64,000 nucleotides of DNA from Paenibacillus sp. 19GGS1-52 (lineage in GTDB: Bacteria > Bacillota > Bacilli > Paenibacillales > Paenibacillaceae): NCBI RefSeq assembly GCF_022369515.1, contig NZ_CP059724.1, positions 1,984,001 to 2,048,000 of the forward strand, read 5' to 3'. Made by a program: the position numbers and the translations under genes. Under the pieces are notes generated by a model, which did not search any database, was not told the origin of the DNA, and saw only the letters and a program-made list of their open reading frames with translations. Position 1 is the stretch's first letter; each line of letters begins with the position of its first letter. This document shows, in pieces, positions 58,858 through 64,000 of this stretch.

Positions 58858-60735
58858 ATGTATGGATTTTATATAAAGGAGCTTAGGATAACTGGACCGG
58901 GAAAGGAAGATGCAGTTCTCATCTTAGAAAAGGGGTTTAATGTAATTAATGGTCCTTCAAACACAGGGAAGTCTTACATCTTTAAATGTATTGACTACAT
59001 GTTTGGAGCTGACATGTTAAGAGAAATTAAAGAAAGCAAAGGGTATGAAAATATTTTTTTAGAAATAAGAGATTTTAAAGATGATACTCCCATTACGATA
59101 CTTAGATACATGAACAAGAAGTCTATATTGTATACTTTCTCTGATATTGGTAATTTTTATAATACAAAGCAACACAAATTAAAAGAAGATCATGATCCTA
59201 ATGGTGACGATAATATTTCTAAGTTCCTTTTGAAGCTTATAGGGATAACAGAGAACAAATATATGCTAAGTAACAAGAGTGGGAAAAAGAAGACTTTAGG
59301 TTTTCGCTCAATAGTCAATCTATCGATGATTAGTGAGACTAAAATAATCTCTGATACAGAATCCCCTGTTTTTAACAAAATAAAAACAGATGAGACGTAC
59401 TGCAAATCAGTATTTAAATTTTTATTGACTACTTTCGATGATATAAACTGCGAGGAAATTGAAAAAGCAGAGATTAGAAAGGCTAAAATCGATTCGAAAA
59501 TTGAATATATCAATAATGAAATAAAAAAACTAACTGAAGAGAAATTCGCATTACAAAAACAATTAGAAGTAGCCTCCTTTGAAAAGATAGTAGATATTAA
59601 CGAGTACTCCGAAGAAATTGAAAAAATTGAAAAATTAATTGTTGAAAAACGAAATGATATCATTGATAAACAAAACATACAGAATAAACTAAATTTGCAG
59701 CGAAACCAACTATCATTATTATTAGATAAATTTAAAATATTAAACGATCAGTATAAAAGCGATCTGGAAAGATTATCATTTCTGCAAACTGGTGATGATT
59801 GTCTAAATCAAATCCACATTAATTCTTGTCCTATTTGTAATAGTAAAATCGACGATAATGTGTTTAACGAAGAATTCTCCTTAGAAATTTTAGATGCCTC
59901 TCAGCAGGAGAAAGCTAAAATAAACTTGCATATTTTAGAACTTAACAAAACGATTGAGTCTACTATTTTAGAAATAGATGAACTCGAATCAACAAATAAA
60001 ACATATGAGCAAGAAATAAATAAGTGCAAACAAGATGTTGAAGCGTTCATAGTAAGAGAACTGACTCCTTTAAGAAGCGTATTAAAAGCATACTTAGAGG
60101 TAGTAAATTTAGAAAACAAAGTGAAAAGTATTGAAGAGAGATTTGTGTCAAAGAACGAAGAGCTAATAAATTTATCCAAAGCGAAAAAACAAAAGCAACT
60201 TAAAATCGATTACAAGAGCACTATACCTTCAGCAATTCTAAATGACTTTTCTGGCGAGATATTTAATACGTTGACTGAATGGGGGTATGAAGATTTAGAG
60301 AATGTCACTTTTGATGAAATGGAACAGGATATTGTAATCAACAATCAAGCAAGAAAAAATAATGGTAAAGGTTTTAGGGCTTTCTTTTACGCCGCCTTCT
60401 CTGTATCATTGATAAATTATTTAATAGATCGAAAACTTCCGTTTTCTCGAGTGTTACTATTAGATTCTCCAGTTACAACACTAAAAGAAAATGATTCTAA
60501 AGATGCAACTAACAAAGACGATGAGATGATTGATGTATCCATGCAAGACTCATTGTTTATAGCGCTTTCTAAAAAAAGTAGCGATAGACAGGTAATTATT
60601 TTTGAAAATAAGGAGTTGCCTCAGCAAGTTGAGAAATGTAATCATATTGAATTTACAAAAGGTAAAAGTGTAGGGAGATATGGTTTCTTTCCGAAGAACA
60701 ATAGTAATGTAACTATATCTTCGAATAATCTATAA
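58858..60735 (+). CDS. ABC-3C system SMC/Rad50-like ATPase (DUF3732-like)
   Basis: A 625-residue ABC-type ATPase with Walker A NGPSNTGKSYI (residues 31-41), a long coiled coil on both sides of a zinc hook SCPICNSK (Cys324, Cys327), and Walker B VLLLDSPVTTL around Asp536. This is the sensor/motor of the three-component system, resembling DUF3732 proteins. It likely binds DNA ends or phage structures and licenses the nuclease. The gene starts directly after the middle-component stop. Confidence 0.85.
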   Translation: MYGFYIKELRITGPGKEDAVLILEKGFNVINGPSNTGKSYIFKCIDYMFGADMLREIKESKGYENIFLEIRDFKDDTPITILRYMNKKSILYTFSDIGNFYNTKQHKLKEDHDPNGDDNISKFLLKLIGITENKYMLSNKSGKKKTLGFRSIVNLSMISETKIISDTESPVFNKIKTDETYCKSVFKFLLTTFDDINCEEIEKAEIRKAKIDSKIEYINNEIKKLTEEKFALQKQLEVASFEKIVDINEYSEEIEKIEKLIVEKRNDIIDKQNIQNKLNLQRNQLSLLLDKFKILNDQYKSDLERLSFLQTGDDCLNQIHINSCPICNSKIDDNVFNEEFSLEILDASQQEKAKINLHILELNKTIESTILEIDELESTNKTYEQEINKCKQDVEAFIVRELTPLRSVLKAYLEVVNLENKVKSIEERFVSKNEELINLSKAKKQKQLKIDYKSTIPSAILNDFSGEIFNTLTEWGYEDLENVTFDEMEQDIVINNQARKNNGKGFRAFFYAAFSVSLINYLIDRKLPFSRVLLLDSPVTTLKENDSKDATNKDDEMIDVSMQDSLFIALSKKSSDRQVIIFENKELPQQVEKCNHIEFTKGKSVGRYGFFPKNNSNVTISSNNL

Positions 60736-60857
60736 TCATTTAAATTTTTTATGAGAAGTTAGAAGAAAAGTTGAAAATGTAATTAAAGGAAATTCATTGA
60801 AATTATACTATTTTAACTTGATTTTTAAAAGGTTTCATTGTGCATGAGGAGGAGATT
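60736..60857. other. Gap between ABC-3C operon and reverse transcriptase
   Basis: AT-rich, no gene. TTGAAA and TATACT-like elements near 60797-60810 could allow separate transcription of the reverse transcriptase, but their spacing is not ideal. Confidence 0.35.
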
Positions 60858-62699
60858 ATGAGTAGCATTAATGATGTATATGACTTTATATTAAAGGATT
60901 TTCAAAAAACACTTTTTCCACTTCGTTCTGTTCTATTTATCGCAAAATATCAAGCTGACTCGATTTTAGAGTACATTAACAATGAAATATTCTCTCAAAC
61001 CTGGCTGCAAACTTTTTTAAATGAAGATGATTACAAAAAAGTAACGCAGATTATGAATAAAGCTCAATTAAAAAGAATTAATGAAAATGCACAATCTTAT
61101 TTTTTGATTCAACCTTGGGTTTACGCTCTAAAGGATAAAAAACATTATAGACAAACTTTTCAGTTAGATCCTATTTCTTTGATTTTTACATACGATTTCG
61201 TATATAGAAACAGAACTTACTTTCAAAAACAAGTCTACTCAAACCGTGAATGTTTTGGATATACTTTCAGTGGAGACAGTTATAGTTCACAAACTGAAGA
61301 ATACAGGCTATTTATTAATAAGTTACAATCATTAAAGAATGATTATGGATTTATGGGGAAAATAGATATATCTAATTTTTTTAATAATATCTATCACCAT
61401 GATATTGTTAGTTACATAGCAAGAACTATTAATCAGCAAGAAGCTGAAAAAATAGGGAAATTTCTAAGAGAAATTAATGAAGGGCGAAGTACTAGTTGTA
61501 TGCCACAAGGATTATTTCCGATGAAGGTTATAGGTAGTAATTTCTTGAGTTTTATAGAGGCTTCTAGAGAACTTAAAAGTGAATTTATTATACGATTTAT
61601 GGATGATATTTATTTTTTTTCTGATAATGAGGAAACCATTACAAATGATATATTCACTGTTCAAAAATTACTAGGTGAAAAAGGCTTGTGTTTAAATGAA
61701 GAGAAAACTCTAATTACAACAACAGAAAATGAAGAGGAAAACGATATTGAAACAGTTAAGATTTCATTGTTAAAAAAGAGAAGACTTATTATTAATTCCT
61801 ACACCGATGAATTGGATGATTACGATTATGAAATTGAAGATTTAACAGATGAAGAAATTGGATTTTTAAAGGATATGTTACATAATAGGAAAAATATTGA
61901 GGATGAAGACATAGAGCTTATACTCTCTTTATTGATGACTTCTGAATCAGAAACAATTGAACTGACAAGATTAGTTTTAAATAATTCTCCACAATTAACA
62001 AAAAACTTATATTACAACATTAAAAGAAATTATATGATGATTTCGGATACTATTATAAGTGAAATTGAAGTTTATCTTAAAAAATCGTTCATCCCAGAAT
62101 ACCAATTGTTTTGGATAACCAAAACAATAATAGATTTCACTAAACTTAATGAGTCAATAGCTGATTTATTAGTTTCAATTTACAGGCATCCATCTGTCAC
62201 TAATGTTGTGAAGTGTTTAATTTTGGAGATACCAGAAAATAATTATGGGTTCCTGGAATTGAAAAAAAATATTGCCCGGGGACATGCACCCGAACTAATA
62301 ATTAGTGCTATGGTAGGTTTAGTGAGTCATGAAAAATCAAATAGAAATCAGATATATAAATACGTAGGTAAGACAAATTCAATGCTTCGAACAGTTACTG
62401 TTGCATTGTCTTCATTGGAGGTTAATGCACATCAGAAACTGTTAGAGGATTTGGATGAAGTAAATATTAATAAACATAATTATGTGAGAAACAACTTACT
62501 CAAAGCTGAACTAAATAACGATCAAATCTTTAAAACAAGTGAAGCTTCGAATAGTCCAACAATAGAAGGAATTAATCTAGATGATTTAATGGCTGAATTG
62601 GATTCAAACACAACAACAGTTATGGAGGTAACCTCCCCGGCCACGGAAGTTAACAACCCAATTGTTTTTAGTATCGATGATGATGATTTGCCATTCTGA
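60858..62699 (+). CDS. Defence-type reverse transcriptase with SSB-like C-terminal tip
   Basis: A 613-residue reverse transcriptase. Motif A is GKIDISNFFNNIY (Asp170), motif B CMPQGLFPM (216-218) and motif C IIRFMDDIYFF (Asp249, Asp250; FxDD form). The N-terminal 150 residues and about residues 325-530 are helical, the latter like HEAT-type repeats of UG/Abi reverse transcriptases. There is no intron maturase or endonuclease domain, so it is not a group II intron enzyme. About residues 560-605 are a disordered linker and the last seven residues are DDDDLPF, as at the end of SSB proteins. ATG at 60858 follows GAGGAGGAG. Confidence 0.9.
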   Translation: MSSINDVYDFILKDFQKTLFPLRSVLFIAKYQADSILEYINNEIFSQTWLQTFLNEDDYKKVTQIMNKAQLKRINENAQSYFLIQPWVYALKDKKHYRQTFQLDPISLIFTYDFVYRNRTYFQKQVYSNRECFGYTFSGDSYSSQTEEYRLFINKLQSLKNDYGFMGKIDISNFFNNIYHHDIVSYIARTINQQEAEKIGKFLREINEGRSTSCMPQGLFPMKVIGSNFLSFIEASRELKSEFIIRFMDDIYFFSDNEETITNDIFTVQKLLGEKGLCLNEEKTLITTTENEEENDIETVKISLLKKRRLIINSYTDELDDYDYEIEDLTDEEIGFLKDMLHNRKNIEDEDIELILSLLMTSESETIELTRLVLNNSPQLTKNLYYNIKRNYMMISDTIISEIEVYLKKSFIPEYQLFWITKTIIDFTKLNESIADLLVSIYRHPSVTNVVKCLILEIPENNYGFLELKKNIARGHAPELIISAMVGLVSHEKSNRNQIYKYVGKTNSMLRTVTVALSSLEVNAHQKLLEDLDEVNINKHNYVRNNLLKAELNNDQIFKTSEASNSPTIEGINLDDLMAELDSNTTTVMEVTSPATEVNNPIVFSIDDDDLPF

Positions 62700-62747
62700 T
62701 TTATTGAAAGCGATGTTTAAATTAGTAGTTTAGGCGTTGGACTCCTA

Positions 62748-62774
62748 GGGTTTGTTGGGTTGGGGCTGTAGGGG
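62748..62774 (+). other. G-quadruplex-type G tract
   Basis: GGG, TTTGTT, GGG, TT, GGGG, CTGTA, GGGG in an otherwise AT-rich region. It meets the usual four-run G-quadruplex pattern with short loops, on the coding strand between the reverse transcriptase and GHKL ATPase genes. Confidence 0.5.
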
Positions 62775-62780
62775 CTATAA

Positions 62781-62906
62781 GTGTTACAAAATTTCCTGTA
62801 TTCTGAAGAAATTGGATTAGTTAAAGAGCAAATAATCCAGAATGGAATGAATGATATTGTGCTTCCAGTTACCCCAAGTAATAATATGGATAAGAATAGC
62901 TATTAG
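62781..62906 (+). CDS. Possible 41-residue protein
   Basis: GTG at 62781 with AGGGG six bases upstream opens a 41-codon frame (LQNFLYSEEIGLVKEQIIQN, then DIVLPVTPSNNMDKNSY). No family is recognised. The ribosome-binding match is part of the G-rich tract, so it may be coincidental. If real it would link reverse transcriptase and ATPase genes into one operon. Confidence 0.35.
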   Translation: MLQNFLYSEEIGLVKEQIIQNGMNDIVLPVTPSNNMDKNSY

Positions 62907-62973
62907 CCTACTCTGATTAATTCAATTATATAGATAACTACTAATAAGCAGGAAGATGAGAGGGGATTATTAC

Positions 62974-64000
62974 ATGGGTAGTGATAATATGGATAGAAAA
63001 GACCTTATTGATATTTCTGCCAACAAAATAAACAAAGAGCTATATGATGTATTTAATGGCTCTGATGATAATACTGTTCGCAGATGGATTTGGGAGCTGA
63101 TTCAAAATGCTTGTGACACTTCCAGCACTCCGGTTGATATCTATGTCCAACATGATATCGAAAAAAAGATGGTCTCATTTTCTCATACGGGTGATCCTTT
63201 TGATAATGAATCGCTTAGAGGCTTAATTCTACAAAAATCATCTAAAACCGAAGATATTGAAAAAGGTGGTCAGTTTGGTACGGGCTTTATTACCACGCAT
63301 TTATTGTCAAAAAAAATTAATATTACAGGGACTTTCATTAATAAAAATAAAGAACGCATACCTTTGGATTTCAATTTAGATAGAAGTAATTGGGAAAATA
63401 GTCTTGTATATAAAGAAGCCATACCAATACTCAAAGCTCATATTTCTGAAGCACTAGAAGAGTTGGATAAGATAGATGAAACTCCGGCTTCGGACGGTAA
63501 TCTTGCTAATATTACAACTTTCAGATATGCTTTGGAATCTTTAGCAGAACATCATGACGAAAATAAATCTCCTGTTGTACAAGGAATTATGGATTTAGAA
63601 AAAAATATCCCGCTATTATTATCTTTTAGCCGTAAAATAAAGTCTATTGAAATAAATGGCGTTAAATATATCCGTAATCGTGATGATGATTACTCTAAAA
63701 ATGAATTTGTTAGCTTTAGTAAAGTTCGGATCAATGAGAATCCAGAAGAAATTCTTTTGATTAAGCATTTGAAAATGAATTTTGAGATAGCAGTTATTTA
63801 TAAGAATAAAACAATAATGAGATATCCTGAAAATAGTTCGCGCATTTACTGCCGATACCCTTTGATAGGAAGTGAATACTTTGGGTTACCGTTTGTAATA
63901 AATGCTGAATCGTTTCAAGTCACAGATCACCGTGATTCTTTACAAATACATAATACAAACAACATTATTTTGGATGAAGCTATTCTTTTATACGGTCGAA
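62974..64000 (+). CDS. GHKL/Hsp90-like ATPase, 3' truncated by window end
   Basis: At least 342 residues of a GHKL-fold ATPase. The N-box is WELIQNACDT (Glu41, Asn45, Asp48), the G1-type box HTGDPF, and the G2 box GGQFGTGFITTHLL, all in correct order. This type of sacsin/Hsp90-like N-terminal ATPase is frequent at the front of large defence proteins. ATG at 62974 follows AGGGG. The frame continues beyond the window, so the effector part is not seen. Confidence 0.8.
   Translation, partial: MGSDNMDRKDLIDISANKINKELYDVFNGSDDNTVRRWIWELIQNACDTSSTPVDIYVQHDIEKKMVSFSHTGDPFDNESLRGLILQKSSKTEDIEKGGQFGTGFITTHLLSKKINITGTFINKNKERIPLDFNLDRSNWENSLVYKEAIPILKAHISEALEELDKIDETPASDGNLANITTFRYALESLAEHHDENKSPVVQGIMDLEKNIPLLLSFSRKIKSIEINGVKYIRNRDDDYSKNEFVSFSKVRINENPEEILLIKHLKMNFEIAVIYKNKTIMRYPENSSRIYCRYPLIGSEYFGLPFVINAESFQVTDHRDSLQIHNTNNIILDEAILLYGR

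Noticed and set aside
60858..62699. Group II intron maturase or retron reverse transcriptase
   Set aside because: No maturase X, DNA-binding or HNH endonuclease domain follows the RT domain, and retron-style msr-msd flanks were not seen; the layout fits UG/Abi-type defence RTs better.
1..64000. CRISPR arrays, rRNA genes or complete insertion sequences
   Set aside because: No regular repeat-spacer series, rRNA sequence or transposase gene with terminal inverted repeats was seen.

Overview
The window looks like the chromosome of a spore-forming Gram-positive bacterium, most likely Paenibacillus or a close relative. The chromosomal genes include yjcZ-type and yjfB-type small proteins, a NucB-type secreted nuclease, a YolD-like protein, a WGxxGxxG-type surface protein and copper-amine-oxidase-N (stalk) domains. 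Ribosome binding sites are strong AGGAGG types, and TTG and GTG starts are common. Three blocks follow one another.

(1) Positions 1 to about 36.1 kb are the right-hand part of a contractile-tailed (myovirus) prophage; its lysogeny genes and left end lie before position 1. In order it carries: a replication initiator with built-in iterons, a G39P-like helicase loader, a DnaB helicase, PcfK/PcfJ-like and DUF3102 proteins, and small early genes with a reverse-strand acetyltransferase. Next come an ArpU-like late regulator followed by five 11-bp phased repeats and a promoter, a minimal tyrosine recombinase and an HNH nuclease. The late genes are terminase, portal, protease, capsid, connectors, sheath, tube, tail chaperones, tape measure, baseplate (plug, hub, spike, gp25, gp47) and a tail fibre with about four pyocin-knob repeats. 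A holin and M15 endolysin lysis cassette closes the phage core. Between the lysis genes and the right end (31.6-36 kb) sits separately promoted cargo: a lipoprotein, a TIR-domain protein, an HNH protein and an unknown protein. The right end is a tRNA-Met 3' fragment that has lost its 5' acceptor strand, read here as attR.

(2) Positions 36.1-49.3 kb are ordinary chromosome: an MFS exporter, acetyltransferase, ImmA-like protease, small sporulation and motility proteins, lipoproteins, NucB nuclease, a cytidine deaminase-like enzyme, an SOS-box yolD gene, and a divergent LLM oxidoreductase/pirin pair with a palindromic operator. It also holds an M15 peptidase closely related to the prophage endolysin but fused to a stalk domain.

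(3) From an intact tRNA-Leu(TAA) at 49.3 kb to beyond the window end is a second mobile element. Integrase and excisionase lie next to the tRNA, followed by a possible rolling-circle initiator, small glycine-zipper genes, a stalk-domain protein, an XRE repressor and RadC. After these comes an AT-rich defence island: an ABC-three-component operon (Mrr-like nuclease, middle component, Rad50-like ATPase), a 613-residue reverse transcriptase, and a GHKL/Hsp90-like ATPase cut off by the window end.

The most striking observation is that the reverse transcriptase ends in a disordered linker plus the residues DDDDLPF, the acidic tip of bacterial single-stranded-DNA-binding protein. This suggests the enzyme is docked onto SSB-binding replication and repair partners. 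A G-rich, G-quadruplex-type tract and a possible 41-codon ORF lie between it and the GHKL ATPase gene.
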